From positions 248,001-312,000 of the forward strand of contig NZ_CADFEN010000002.1 in the NCBI RefSeq assembly GCF_902833145.1: a stretch of DNA of 64,000 nt, read 5' to 3'. The stretch comes from Burkholderia sp. BCC0506. Its GTDB lineage: Bacteria; Pseudomonadota; Gammaproteobacteria; Burkholderiales; Burkholderiaceae. The translations under genes were made by a program, and so were the position numbers. Below, in pieces: positions 34,188-43,333 of the stretch (its first letter is position 1; each line of letters begins with the position of its first letter). The notes beneath the pieces are model-generated. The model was not told the origin of the DNA. It did no database searches and saw only the letters and a program-made list of their open reading frames with translations.

Positions 34188-34259
34188 GGGATTCCGTCCT
34201 CCAAAAGGGTTGACGCGGCGATCACGCTCGGATGAAGCAATCTGCCGCGCCGGTGTGCA

Positions 34260-35741
34260 TCACCATGAATAGCCTTGCATGCCGTAATTCGTGTCGTGTC
34301 GGCGGCCCCACCACGGCAGGTAGGCGTTGTTGCCGCCGCGCGCGCGGAACCAGTCCTTGTCGGGATCGATCGGCGTGAGCTTCGACGGCGGCAGGACGAC
34401 GACCGCGACAGGGTGATCCGGATCGGTCGTGCCGGCGACGAGTGCATTGCCGCCGAAGTGATTGATCCGGCCGATGGCGAGCGCGACGTCGGTCAATGCG
34501 CTGCCGGTTCCCATGTCGCCGAGTAGGGCGGCCGTGTTGAATGTCTGCTTGCGGTGGTCGTATTCGGGGAGGGTTTCGGTCAAGGTCTGTGCGAGCACGG
34601 CAAGACGTGACGAGGATGCGTCGCTGCCCTTACCTGCGTCGTGGACGATGTAGTTGAGGTCAGGGACCGCGATGCCTGCATTGCGTGCCGCTTGGTCGAT
34701 GGTCGCCTTCCACGCCTGCACGGAGCGGGTCGTGCCGACCTTCTGCGGAAAATCATGCGTGTTGCCGGTTGCGGCCTTGCCGATCCAGGCAAGCGGTTCG
34801 CGCTCAGTGTTGAACGTTGGGCCAGCGAGGAACAGCACGACAAGGTTCTCGTTGATCTGCGCGTCCGTGGGCGGGAAGTTGGGTGCGTCCCAGTTCACTA
34901 CCCAGACGCTCTTGTCAGGGTTCGCCTGTAAGTAGTCCAAGGCTTTGTTCAGCGATGTGAATCCGGCGTTGGCACTGCCTTGCGTGATTTGCACATCGGG
35001 AAGTGCGTTGTTGCTCCACATCGTCGCGAAATGTGGATTGCCGATCGAGAACGTCTTTCGAATCGAGTCCTGCAAATAGCTTTGCGATTCGGCTGCGTCA
35101 AGTCGTTCCGGAATTGCAAGTTCGACACGGATTCCAGCCAACTCGCGCCAGTTGTTTTTATTGTCTGGATTAACAGTATAGAAATACCTAGGATTGGACG
35201 CATAGCGCGATCGAAGCAGTAAAGGGAACTCAAACATGTACTTGCGATAGAACCCTCTAAACGTTTCTGCGCCTTCGTTGCCGTATGCGATACCAGCTAC
35301 CGACTGGAGCGTCGTAAAGGACTTCGGATCGGTCCGCACCATGTCGTCGTTCTTGTTCGGAGACGCGAGTCCTTGCGTCCACAGCAGTTGCCATTCGGTC
35401 GGGTAGTCCATGCGTTGCAACGGATTCAACCAAATCAGGCCAACAACCTGAGCAATAAATGGCTTCACCGGCTCTTCTGAGGTTTGTGTCGCACGTGCTA
35501 CTGGCTCAGGGGTGGGTGCGGAATGTGCCGAACGCATCATGGCGGTGGTGAACACAAACACCACAAGAGCCACTAGGCTGGGTACGACGACAAATCGTTT
35601 CATCCAATCTCCCATTTCCAATTGTGTCGGGTCCGGTTGTTCTACGTGCGCCATCAGCGAGGCCATGAGTACGGCCGCGATCAACCAAGAGGCCACTGAA
35701 ACGGCAACACGTCGCGGCCATTTAGCGATCAGCGCCTTCAT
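34260..35741 (-). CDS. type VI lipase adapter Tla3-like (DUF2875) membrane protein
   Basis: 493 residues. Two N-terminal membrane helices (VAVSVASWLIAAVLMASLMA; FVVVPSLVALVVFVFTTAMM) are followed by a large domain with DYPTEWQLLWTQGLASPN, NPRYFYTVNPDNKNNWRELA and QINENLVVLFLAGPTFNTER. In Pseudomonas aeruginosa a DUF2875 protein, Tla3, lies beside the lipase Tle3 and helps load it on VgrG2b. The gene order and coupled start (ATGA overlap with tle3) fit that. An alternative is that it is the immunity protein. Exact family membership should be checked. Confidence 0.6.
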   Translation of the reverse strand: MKALIAKWPRRVAVSVASWLIAAVLMASLMAHVEQPDPTQLEMGDWMKRFVVVPSLVALVVFVFTTAMMRSAHSAPTPEPVARATQTSEEPVKPFIAQVVGLIWLNPLQRMDYPTEWQLLWTQGLASPNKNDDMVRTDPKSFTTLQSVAGIAYGNEGAETFRGFYRKYMFEFPLLLRSRYASNPRYFYTVNPDNKNNWRELAGIRVELAIPERLDAAESQSYLQDSIRKTFSIGNPHFATMWSNNALPDVQITQGSANAGFTSLNKALDYLQANPDKSVWVVNWDAPNFPPTDAQINENLVVLFLAGPTFNTEREPLAWIGKAATGNTHDFPQKVGTTRSVQAWKATIDQAARNAGIAVPDLNYIVHDAGKGSDASSSRLAVLAQTLTETLPEYDHRKQTFNTAALLGDMGTGSALTDVALAIGRINHFGGNALVAGTTDPDHPVAVVVLPPSKLTPIDPDKDWFRARGGNNAYLPWWGRRHDTNYGMQGYSW

Positions 35742-38050
35742 ATCGCTCCCCCGATCTTCAAATAGAGCTGATCTTCACGCTCATCTACGATCAAGGCCGG
35801 CATCCTACCTTCGCTTTTCTCGTCATGTACCCACTCATCCATAGGTAGATCGTCAAGTTCGCCGCGTGCGAAATAGTCGTAGTACTTTCTATTAGGATAA
35901 TATTCAGGGATGCCTTTTCCCATCCGCCAATCGGCTTCAATCCGTAGCGCTTTCATTTGCTCGGGCGTCAGATAGCAAACCCCGATCGCCACATCGTACG
36001 CAAGCGCCTTTTTGGCATGCTCCGGATTGGTCATCGTCGTGGAGTGATTCGTCGGGCTGTTGGTCGAGCCACGATCGAGCCAATCCACAATCTGTCTATC
36101 GCGCCATTCCTTGTAGCCCTCCGGCATTTCGCTCTTGCCGTCCTCGCCGATCACGTGGCCATCACCATCGAGCCATTCCGTATTCAGCGTTCGCCGCGCC
36201 TCCATACGCATCAACGCACGATCCTCATAACGCTGTCCGGCTTCGCTCTCCGCTGTCCCTTGCGCGACACTGTCCGCGTTCTTCGCCTCGTACTGATCGT
36301 AAGGATCGTCCGCGCGCTTGTCTGCCTCGCTCTTGCTTGCGTCTCGCCACGCGGCCGGCGGATCGTTGCCTTCGTTGAAGTCGCTTTTCGCATTGCCGTC
36401 CTTCGTTTCGATGGGCTTGCCGAACCGCAACGCTTGCGGCGCGAACGGTTCGTCGAGTGCCGGCGCGTCCGCCACCACGGTCCAGCCCTCCGGCGGAAGG
36501 GCGTTCACGCGGAACATATTCAATGCCGAGCTGATCTGGGTCACGAAAAACATGATCGGCGCGGATGCAAGCGTGGCCGCCACGCCGAATACGGACTCAT
36601 TTCCCTTGAGTGCACCGATGAGATTGAACTTGGCCGGCGGCGAAGGCGGATACCAGAATCCCGGCGTCTTTCCCTTTTGCCGATGCCGCCAGTCATCTTC
36701 CCAATACCGATAGCGCTCCTGCACGCCAACCTGGAAGCCGGAGGCAAAGACGCGCTGCGTCAGCACGCCGGGGACGCCGATATCGTTCAACTCGTTCTTG
36801 TCGATGCCGCGCCAGCCGATGCCTTGAACCGTGACCGCCGAAATCACCTGATCGTGCGGACAGCAATACGCGGTGACGCGACCATATGTCGATTCGTTCA
36901 GGCCGTGGCGAGCCCGATCCTCTTGTGCCGCATAAGACCGCCCGCTGGTCGGTGATACCCGCTCGTTGGCCATGTCTTCATCAATCTTGCCGGCGGGCAA
37001 TTCGTAGGCCTTGCGTGTGCCGATGATCGACAGAAACTTGCCGAACGTTTTCGTGCGGGCGGCGTAGGTCTGCCGTCCGCGACGACCGCTGCCGTCCCTG
37101 GTCGCGCGTTGCGACCAAGCATCCATGAACGTATCGGACGGATTCGGGCCGTCTGCGCGCGCAAGGCTGTACGGCGCATTCGCCAGTACGTAGGCATCCG
37201 CCACGCAATGCCCGCTACGTCCCCACGGATCTTCGACATCGGGCAGTGCATCGCCGAAGAACGCGGCCGTCAGGCCCACGATGTTGCCCTGGCTATGGCA
37301 TACGACGGTAATCGGCACGTCGGCCTGCATGCGGCGAATCGATTCGATCAACCTCGCAAGTCGCAACGCCGCGAGCACGCCATACGCACGGGGCGGCGCG
37401 CGATACAGCGGCCGGTTGGTCGGGTTGATCCCCTGGACGGTCAACCACCCGGCGGCGCGGTCGTCGAGGCCGCCATGCCAGAGGTCGGGCAGGCTCGCGC
37501 AGCCGTTCGTGAACGGACCGCCGCCCCAATAGTCCTTCTCGTTCAGGAAAATCTTGTCGCCATACTCTTTCAACTCTGCGGCGGTTGCCCGATAGCCCCA
37601 TCGGAAATGAATGACGGGAGAGAAGGACGGGTCGGATCTGATGTAGTTGCCGGACCAAAGCTTCGGATTCAGAAATCCGTCCGGCGTCACGCTTTCCGTG
37701 TACTTCGCGGGCACCAGTTGACCTGCGTCGATGCCGCGATACTTCAGCTGATCATCAAGCCGGCCGAGCCGGCGATTCAGGCCATCGCACAATCCCTGCT
37801 CGGCGGCTTCGAACCATTCACCCTCGGAGTTCACGCCATGCACGAAGATGACGACACCAGGCAACGGCATTTGCTTGATGCAGATCAGCCGGGTGTCTTT
37901 CGTCCACATCGAGACCCCGTCGCTCCGGCCGACGACGATCCGAGGTGGCTCCGGGCGCGGCGCAGCCGCGTCGGGCACGTCGGCCTTCGCGGCGTGCTCG
38001 TTGGTGCGTGCGTCCTCTTCCGGCCGAGGATCGAGAGATGAATCAATCAT
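35738..38050 (-). CDS. tle3: T6SS lipase effector Tle3 (alpha/beta hydrolase, DUF3274-type)
   Basis: 770 residues from ATG 38050, chosen for GGAG in front; an ATG at 38077 overlaps the vgrG stop. The hydrolase core has GVVIFVHGVNSEGEWF (about 66-80) and ITVVCHSQGNIVG with nucleophile Ser253, in a C-H-S-Q-G variant of the GxSxG elbow. Tle3 lipases are injected by the T6SS and attack membrane lipids of competitors. It is flanked by vgrG and a Tla3-like partner, the known setting. A hydrophobic region (FGVAATLASAPIMFFVTQIS) is present in the middle. Confidence 0.88.
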   Translation of the reverse strand: MIDSSLDPRPEEDARTNEHAAKADVPDAAAPRPEPPRIVVGRSDGVSMWTKDTRLICIKQMPLPGVVIFVHGVNSEGEWFEAAEQGLCDGLNRRLGRLDDQLKYRGIDAGQLVPAKYTESVTPDGFLNPKLWSGNYIRSDPSFSPVIHFRWGYRATAAELKEYGDKIFLNEKDYWGGGPFTNGCASLPDLWHGGLDDRAAGWLTVQGINPTNRPLYRAPPRAYGVLAALRLARLIESIRRMQADVPITVVCHSQGNIVGLTAAFFGDALPDVEDPWGRSGHCVADAYVLANAPYSLARADGPNPSDTFMDAWSQRATRDGSGRRGRQTYAARTKTFGKFLSIIGTRKAYELPAGKIDEDMANERVSPTSGRSYAAQEDRARHGLNESTYGRVTAYCCPHDQVISAVTVQGIGWRGIDKNELNDIGVPGVLTQRVFASGFQVGVQERYRYWEDDWRHRQKGKTPGFWYPPSPPAKFNLIGALKGNESVFGVAATLASAPIMFFVTQISSALNMFRVNALPPEGWTVVADAPALDEPFAPQALRFGKPIETKDGNAKSDFNEGNDPPAAWRDASKSEADKRADDPYDQYEAKNADSVAQGTAESEAGQRYEDRALMRMEARRTLNTEWLDGDGHVIGEDGKSEMPEGYKEWRDRQIVDWLDRGSTNSPTNHSTTMTNPEHAKKALAYDVAIGVCYLTPEQMKALRIEADWRMGKGIPEYYPNRKYYDYFARGELDDLPMDEWVHDEKSEGRMPALIVDEREDQLYLKIGGAI

Positions 38051-38069
38051 CCGGACTCCTGCGCTTGCT

Positions 38070-40832
38070 TTAAACATTTTTCTTGATGAACTGCACCGCC
38101 AGCCTCTCGAACCGGTCGGTATCGACCGCCGGCAGTTCCCCGGCCGAGTCGGTCGTCAAACTCGACAGCGTTCCCGATGCCTTTTCAATCTGTCCTTCGA
38201 ACCCCGGCGCCGCGTTACCGTCCGTTGGCCGAATCAGCTTCGGGACGCGGCCTAGCGTACGTCGATCGAAGGTCGGCAGATCGACGCTCATGCTGGCGGG
38301 GCCATCCCACGCATGACCATCGGATTTCACGGTGAACTTGCCGGGGCATCCCAGTTCGATATCGGTCCCGTGCAGCTTCAGATACGCGCCGCCGGACGTG
38401 ACGAATACGACTTCATCGCTTGCCGTGCCGGCAAGCCTGCCGTCGGCCGCGGTCAACTGGATGTTTTTGCCGGACTCGATTTGCGTGTCGTCGTTCTGCG
38501 ATTGCAGGGCCACTTTCCCCTGATGCGCGATCGCCGATACACCGTCGCCGTGCGCGAACATCGCGACGCCATGCCCGGCATGCAGATTGATTCGCTCGCC
38601 GCTCGTGATTTGCATGTGTTGCTGCGCGATCTGATCGATGTTCTCGCCCGCATACGTGACGTGCGTTTTCGGCGTGACGTTCAGCGACCCGGCTTGCGCG
38701 CCGAACGCCATGAACGCGGATGCGTCGCCGGTGGCGCCGGATGCCGATCCGCCGGGTTTCCAGTGACGGAATGCGTTGGCGATGTTGTCCTGGCCGGCCG
38801 TGTCGGCGAATTGCCCGCCGTGCTGGCCGGCGCGATCGCCGAGCGACTTGAACAGCGCCATGCATTGATCGAGCAAGCGGATCAATTCGTCGCGATCGAG
38901 CTGGCCGCCGGTTGCGCGCGTACGCGCATAGGTCGTCAACAGCATGCCTTGGGCGGCGCGCAACGCCGCAGCGGCATCGGTGCGCAGCTCCGCGCCTTCG
39001 CCCCGATCGTTCCCGTGCCCGTCCACGCGCGGCTGCGTCAGGTAGCCGAGATTCAACTGGCTATGCGCATGTTCGCTTGCCAACTGCGCGGAGATCTGCG
39101 ACGGCGTATCGTCCAGGCGAAGCTGGTTGTGCCGGCGGCCCCTGACTTCCCGCGTCTTGATCCCGGACACGTAGCGATTGCCCGGAAGCGCGCCGGTATT
39201 GCTGAAAGTCGCGGGCGGGTTCGCGCCGTTGCTCAACACGCCGATGATCACCAGACGGTCCGGATCGCCCGACAGGTTCCCCAGCAAGACCTCCATGCCG
39301 ACACGCGGCAGGAACAGCGCACCGAAGCATTCGCCCGCGAGACTAGCCACGACGCGAAGCGGTGCGCTGTCGCCGGCCAGGCCGTTCGTTCCGGCGCCTT
39401 GCGCGTGAGCATGGTCGGCCGGATCCAGCCCGTGAATCAGCACACGCACGCGGCCGGCCTTGTCGCAAAACACCTCTTCGCCCTGCGTGCCGACGATCGT
39501 CCCGGTCAGCAGGTGAACCGGCGGCACGTCGATCGCCGGATCGTAGGCAGGCTTGAGCGGCACGCCGCGTTGCACGCACGTGAAACTGTTCTCGTAGCGC
39601 GTGTCCGTTGATTCCGATGCATCGGGCGGCGGGGTGGTTGGCGAGAGGTTGCGACTTGCCGCGAACAGCCCGCTCGCGCGGCCCGACAGGTCTGTCGGCA
39701 GGTTGTTCCAGATGACGTGTCGAATCGACGTGACGACGAACCGACGGCGATCGATCGACTTCATGTCCAGTTCGGGGTCGCCCGCCAGCGTGAACCCGTG
39801 TCCCACCAGCATGTCGCGCACGGTGCCGATGCCTTCGAAGCGCGCGGCTTCGAATTGATGGGCCAGCATCCGGTCGTGCGCGATGCGCGCGTGATCGTTC
39901 CACGAGTCGCCGACGTGCGGGATGTCGATCGCGACGTCGGTCAGCAGGCGCGCAAGATCGTTCCCCGACTCGCCCTGATCGATGCCGGTGACGCCCTCGA
40001 AGTCGTCCATGCGAGCGGTCTTGTAATCCCACGACGGGCGGCGGACCTTGCCGGGCGACAGGCGCTGGTCGTACGCAAAGAGGGTGACGGTGTCACGTTG
40101 CTCGACGCCGGCGTCGCGCGGGTGAAGGCGGACGATACCGGCCGGCGCGTCCGGCAGACGATGCGGATCATCGCAGAACACGAGCGTGTGAATCGGCCGC
40201 TCATCGGCCGCGCCGCGTCTTCCGTCGACCGGGGCGGCCTTCGCAAAGACCGTGATGCCTTCCCGGCGCAGCAGCCGCCGGATGAAGCGTGCGTCGGATT
40301 CGTTGACCTGCCGTGTCAGCTCGCGTGCCGGATACCGATCGGCCTGCAACGTCGACAGGTCGAAATCGAACGCGCGTGCGAATGCGGGGCTACGCTGTTT
40401 CCACTCGTTCATCAGCGTCGCCAGAATGTCCGGCACGCTGCGCGAGCGGAACAGGCGGGCATTCGTGCGACGGTCCATCAGTGAAAGGGCGTCGCACACA
40501 TGCAGCTGATAGACAGTCAATTCGCCGTCGGATTGACCGGTTCGCACTTCGTGCACGATCGCATTGATGGCCCGGATGTCGCCCCGATCGGTCGTCAGCC
40601 GGACCGATACGGGCAAGCCGAGAAACAGCGCAGGCGACAGATGATCGTAGGTCGACACGCAGGTCAGTTGCCCTTCGATGCCCGACATCAGCCCCTCGTG
40701 GATATCGGCGTGATGGAGCGCCAACAGATGGCCGACCGCGCGTTGCGCTTGCCCGAAATGAAGGGAGACTGGACGCTTGTTCAGGTCGACCAGACCCGAC
40801 GCAAAGTTTCGCAAAGTTGCTGCTATCGACAT
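38070..40832 (-). CDS. vgrG: T6SS spike protein VgrG with DUF2345 extension
   Basis: 920 residues. The N-terminal gp27-like part is clear (GLMSGIEGQLTCVSTYDHLS; ESDARFIRRLLRREGITVFA), followed by the gp5-like OB region (VHLLTGTIVGTQGEEVFCDK; LFLPRVGMEVLLGNLSGDPD) and a beta-helix/DUF2345 C-terminal part with ENIDQIAQQHMQITSGERIN. It trimerises to form the needle tip and carries Tle3 and PAAR cargo. No toxic enzyme domain is fused. It is the first gene of a five-gene minus-strand operon. Confidence 0.95.
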   Translation of the reverse strand: MSIAATLRNFASGLVDLNKRPVSLHFGQAQRAVGHLLALHHADIHEGLMSGIEGQLTCVSTYDHLSPALFLGLPVSVRLTTDRGDIRAINAIVHEVRTGQSDGELTVYQLHVCDALSLMDRRTNARLFRSRSVPDILATLMNEWKQRSPAFARAFDFDLSTLQADRYPARELTRQVNESDARFIRRLLRREGITVFAKAAPVDGRRGAADERPIHTLVFCDDPHRLPDAPAGIVRLHPRDAGVEQRDTVTLFAYDQRLSPGKVRRPSWDYKTARMDDFEGVTGIDQGESGNDLARLLTDVAIDIPHVGDSWNDHARIAHDRMLAHQFEAARFEGIGTVRDMLVGHGFTLAGDPELDMKSIDRRRFVVTSIRHVIWNNLPTDLSGRASGLFAASRNLSPTTPPPDASESTDTRYENSFTCVQRGVPLKPAYDPAIDVPPVHLLTGTIVGTQGEEVFCDKAGRVRVLIHGLDPADHAHAQGAGTNGLAGDSAPLRVVASLAGECFGALFLPRVGMEVLLGNLSGDPDRLVIIGVLSNGANPPATFSNTGALPGNRYVSGIKTREVRGRRHNQLRLDDTPSQISAQLASEHAHSQLNLGYLTQPRVDGHGNDRGEGAELRTDAAAALRAAQGMLLTTYARTRATGGQLDRDELIRLLDQCMALFKSLGDRAGQHGGQFADTAGQDNIANAFRHWKPGGSASGATGDASAFMAFGAQAGSLNVTPKTHVTYAGENIDQIAQQHMQITSGERINLHAGHGVAMFAHGDGVSAIAHQGKVALQSQNDDTQIESGKNIQLTAADGRLAGTASDEVVFVTSGGAYLKLHGTDIELGCPGKFTVKSDGHAWDGPASMSVDLPTFDRRTLGRVPKLIRPTDGNAAPGFEGQIEKASGTLSSLTTDSAGELPAVDTDRFERLAVQFIKKNV

Positions 40833-40849
40833 AACGACAATCTCGTTAT
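40831..40849 (-). promoter_or_regulatory. hairpin over the vgrG start codon and ribosome site
   Basis: ATAACGA (40831-40837) and TCGTTAT (40843-40849) form a seven-base stem with a five-base loop. In the vgrG mRNA the stem includes the first two bases of the ATG, and the only Shine-Dalgarno-like bases (GAGA) lie in the stem and loop. It would mask translation initiation. On the plus strand the same hairpin is followed by six Ts and could be a terminator instead. Confidence 0.5.
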
Positions 40850-41050
40850 TTTTTGTTCCGGATTCGGATGGATTCGAATCCGCCTCTCAGGGCGGTAATG
40901 CGACGGCGCTTGGAATTTCGGTGCGAAGAATAGCAAGCTATTTCTAGCTTTGATCGATATTTTTATTTTGAGATTTTGAAAAAATCATTTTGAAACAATG
41001 GTTAATGATTGTTTGCTTCGAGTTGATTTTTGTTTCGATAAGGATATGTC

Positions 41051-41170
41051 GAGTCGAATATTCTGAATTGGTATTTGTCATGACTCGTTTTCCCATATCG
41101 TTGACGTAGGGATTTTTTTGGTTCGGACATGATTGAACTGGAAGTGGAAAATTCAGAATTGTCCCGACTC
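41051..41170. repeat. 120-base unit with interrupted terminal inverted repeats
   Basis: GAGTCG (41051-41056) plus ATTCTGAATT (41060-41069) are mirrored by AATTCAGAAT (41150-41159) plus CGACTC (41165-41170). The unit could be a small non-autonomous mobile element or a large RNA hairpin. No target-site duplication is evident. Confidence 0.4.
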
Positions 41171-41175
41171 AAAAT

Positions 41176-41276
41176 GAGCAGCGGTACGTCACGCCATTGA
41201 AACCGGTGCGAGCGGGCTTGCGCACTGGCGCGCGATGTGCACCCCCGCGGAGTAAATTCGATGGGTGCCGCTGCTC
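41176..41276. repeat. 101-base unit bounded by a nine-base inverted repeat
   Basis: GAGCAGCGG (41176-41184) is mirrored by CCGCTGCTC (41268-41276). It begins six bases after the preceding inverted-repeat unit ends. Confidence 0.35.
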
Positions 41277-41467
41277 GCTTTCCATCGGTTGTTGTCGCCG
41301 AGGCAACACGGTAGTGTTGTGTTGGCCATTGACGTGCCGCCGGGCCGACAAGGCCCCTATGACGAGGCGTGCCGGCATCGGCGGATTTCAAGCGGCGGGT
41401 GCGTTGCCGATCATTCCACCCTATAGTGCTCGTCGTTGATCGATCCGAAAGCAATCGGGGGTTCGTC

Positions 41468-42283
41468 TTGTTTCACCGGAAATTCAAACTGGGTTGTTCG
41501 CGCTTCGCGTGCATCGTCGCCTTGACGACGATGCTGGCGCCCGTCGCGGCGCATGCGGAGGGGGAAGCCGTCGACGGCACGACGCCCGTCGCGTCGGCTG
41601 TCGATCACGACACGTCCCCGGCGCGACCGATTGCTGGCGACGATCCGGTTGCCATCCGCGACGCGCTGCAGAAGGTGCACGTCGGCACGCTGTCACCTTC
41701 GTTGCGCGATCGCGTTCGCGGTGCGGTCTCCGGTGCCGTCGGCCGGCACGGCCCGACGAATCCCGACCTTGCGGCCGTCGGTCTGGACCGTGACGTGACG
41801 TTCGTGGTGCCGGTGCGCTATGGGCTGAGATACCGGTCGCGGCGGCAGCTGCTGACGCTGGATGTCGACCTGTTCGATGCGGAGCGCGACGACCGGGCTG
41901 GCATCCTGCTCCACAAGGTGACGACGGGGCCGCGAGGGCGCGGGCTCGTGATTGCACCGGAAGCGAAGGCAAAAGGGTACGTCCAGCGCGTCGACATCAT
42001 CGAACTCGAGGCCGGACAAGGCAAAAAGACCACGGTTCGGAGCCGCATGCGGCTTTCGCCCGCCGAGTACGCGCAAACGCATGGCGACTTCGCACTCGTT
42101 TTTTCCGGGCGCCTGGTTCGGCCTTACCTGACCGAACAAACCGAACATGCCGACCCGAGTATCGAGGAGCCGACGGATATTTCGACGAGGATCTCCACGT
42201 TGCACATCGATCTTCGCGACATCTGGCTGGTGAGTCCGTCGAGCGGCGTCGTGGTGTCGAAGAAGTTGCGGTTGTCGAAGTAG
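41468..42283 (+). CDS. exported hypothetical protein
   Basis: 271 residues if it starts at TTG 41468. I chose this because a GGGGG ribosome site precedes it, TATAGT (41422-41427) looks like its -10, and it gives a proper signal peptide (MFHRKFKLGCSRFACIVALT to AAHA). The mature part has VTFVVPVRYGLRYRSRRQLL, TLDVDLFDAERDDRAGILLH and DFALVFSGRLVRPYLTEQTE, looking like a beta-rich periplasmic protein. I know no family. It stands just beyond the T6SS cassette. Confidence 0.65.
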   Translation: MFHRKFKLGCSRFACIVALTTMLAPVAAHAEGEAVDGTTPVASAVDHDTSPARPIAGDDPVAIRDALQKVHVGTLSPSLRDRVRGAVSGAVGRHGPTNPDLAAVGLDRDVTFVVPVRYGLRYRSRRQLLTLDVDLFDAERDDRAGILLHKVTTGPRGRGLVIAPEAKAKGYVQRVDIIELEAGQGKKTTVRSRMRLSPAEYAQTHGDFALVFSGRLVRPYLTEQTEHADPSIEEPTDISTRISTLHIDLRDIWLVSPSSGVVVSKKLRLSK

Positions 42284-42509
42284 CGGGTTTCGGCGGGCGG
42301 GTCGTGCAGGCGCGCGGAGCGGAAAGGGCTGGATCAGCGAAGCCATCCGCCCGACGAACCGCTTTCCGGGGCGGCTCGTTCGCCATCGGTGGCGATGCGA
42401 TCACCAAAGTCGGTCCTGTCCTTGGACGATATTTTTCCTGGTAAGTGAGCGGTAAGTCGACTGGTCCTACAGTAGCCCCCGTTTCGACCCTCGACTCCAG
42501 GAAACGATT

Positions 42510-43325
42510 GTGAAAATTGCCGCTCGCCGCGCACGCCGCTTATGGCTGATTGCCGCTTCATTTGCACTTTCCTCTGCGTCCGCGTGGGCGGACGAGGGCA
42601 TGAATCCGCCCGACCTCGACAATACGGGCCTGACCATCCTCAACCACGCGACCAACGTCACGCATTGGGGCTTGGGCGCCGGCGTCGGCTTCGAGCCGTC
42701 GGCCTACCGGGGCGACGGCACCCGCGTATTGCCTTTTCCGCTGATCTACTTCGACAACAAATGGGTGCAGGCCATCGGCACCACGGTCGATCTGAAAATC
42801 GGCAGCTGGAGCGGTATCAATGTCGCGCTTCGTGGCCAGTTCTCGCTCTTCGACGGATACAAGGGCTCCGACGCGCCGATCCTGAACGGCATGGAAAACC
42901 GCAAGGGCGCGTTGTGGTACGGCCCGGCACTGTCATGGAACACCGGCTTCGGCACGTTGTCGGGCAGTTTCCTGCTCGGCGGAAACAAGGGCGAGCGCGC
43001 GAAGATCGGCTTCGAGAAGGCGTTCGCCCTCGGCGCATTCTCGGTCACGCCACACGTCGGCGCGGAATGGCTGAGCAACAAATACGTCGACTACTATTAC
43101 GGCGTGCGACCATCGGAAGCGCGTGCCTGGCGCGCCGCCTACAACGCGGGTTCGGCCGTGAACGTGTCGGCCGGCACCCGTTTCGACTACCGGCTGACGA
43201 AGCAGCAGACGATGTTCGTGGACGTGGGCGTGTCGCGTCTCGGCGACGGCATCACCGACAGTCCGCTCGTCGGAAGACGGATCGTTCCCGAGGCCCGGAT
43301 CGGCTACATGTATCGGTTCAAGTGA
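42510..43325 (+). CDS. MipA/OmpV family outer-membrane protein
   Basis: 271 residues from GTG 42510, with CAGGAAA in front. A signal peptide ends ASAWA. The mature beta-barrel has GLGAGVGFEPSAYRGDGTRV, PFPLIYFDNKWVQAIGTTVD, GALWYGPALSWNTGFGTLSG and ends ARIGYMYRFK with the terminal aromatic residue of outer-membrane barrels. MipA is a scaffold between lytic transglycosylase and synthase in E. coli, but most members lack a proven role. It directly precedes a two-component system, which may regulate it. Confidence 0.9.
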   Translation: MKIAARRARRLWLIAASFALSSASAWADEGMNPPDLDNTGLTILNHATNVTHWGLGAGVGFEPSAYRGDGTRVLPFPLIYFDNKWVQAIGTTVDLKIGSWSGINVALRGQFSLFDGYKGSDAPILNGMENRKGALWYGPALSWNTGFGTLSGSFLLGGNKGERAKIGFEKAFALGAFSVTPHVGAEWLSNKYVDYYYGVRPSEARAWRAAYNAGSAVNVSAGTRFDYRLTKQQTMFVDVGVSRLGDGITDSPLVGRRIVPEARIGYMYRFK

Positions 43326-43333
43326 GTGCGAGC

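Larger units (their letters stand above)
40833..41467. other. 635-base AT-rich gap upstream of vgrG
   Basis: From about 40850 to 41170 the sequence is strikingly AT-rich for this genome. No gene is supported; the open frames here are short and lack ribosome sites. It presumably contains the vgrG promoter. Two long-range inverted repeats lie in it and are listed apart. Near the right end TATAGT (41422-41427) is a likely -10 for the next gene. Confidence 0.6.

Noticed and set aside
41002-41454. Minus-strand frame of 150 codons in the AT-rich gap
   Set aside because: It crosses inverted repeats, has no ribosome site, and the amino-acid mix is not convincing.
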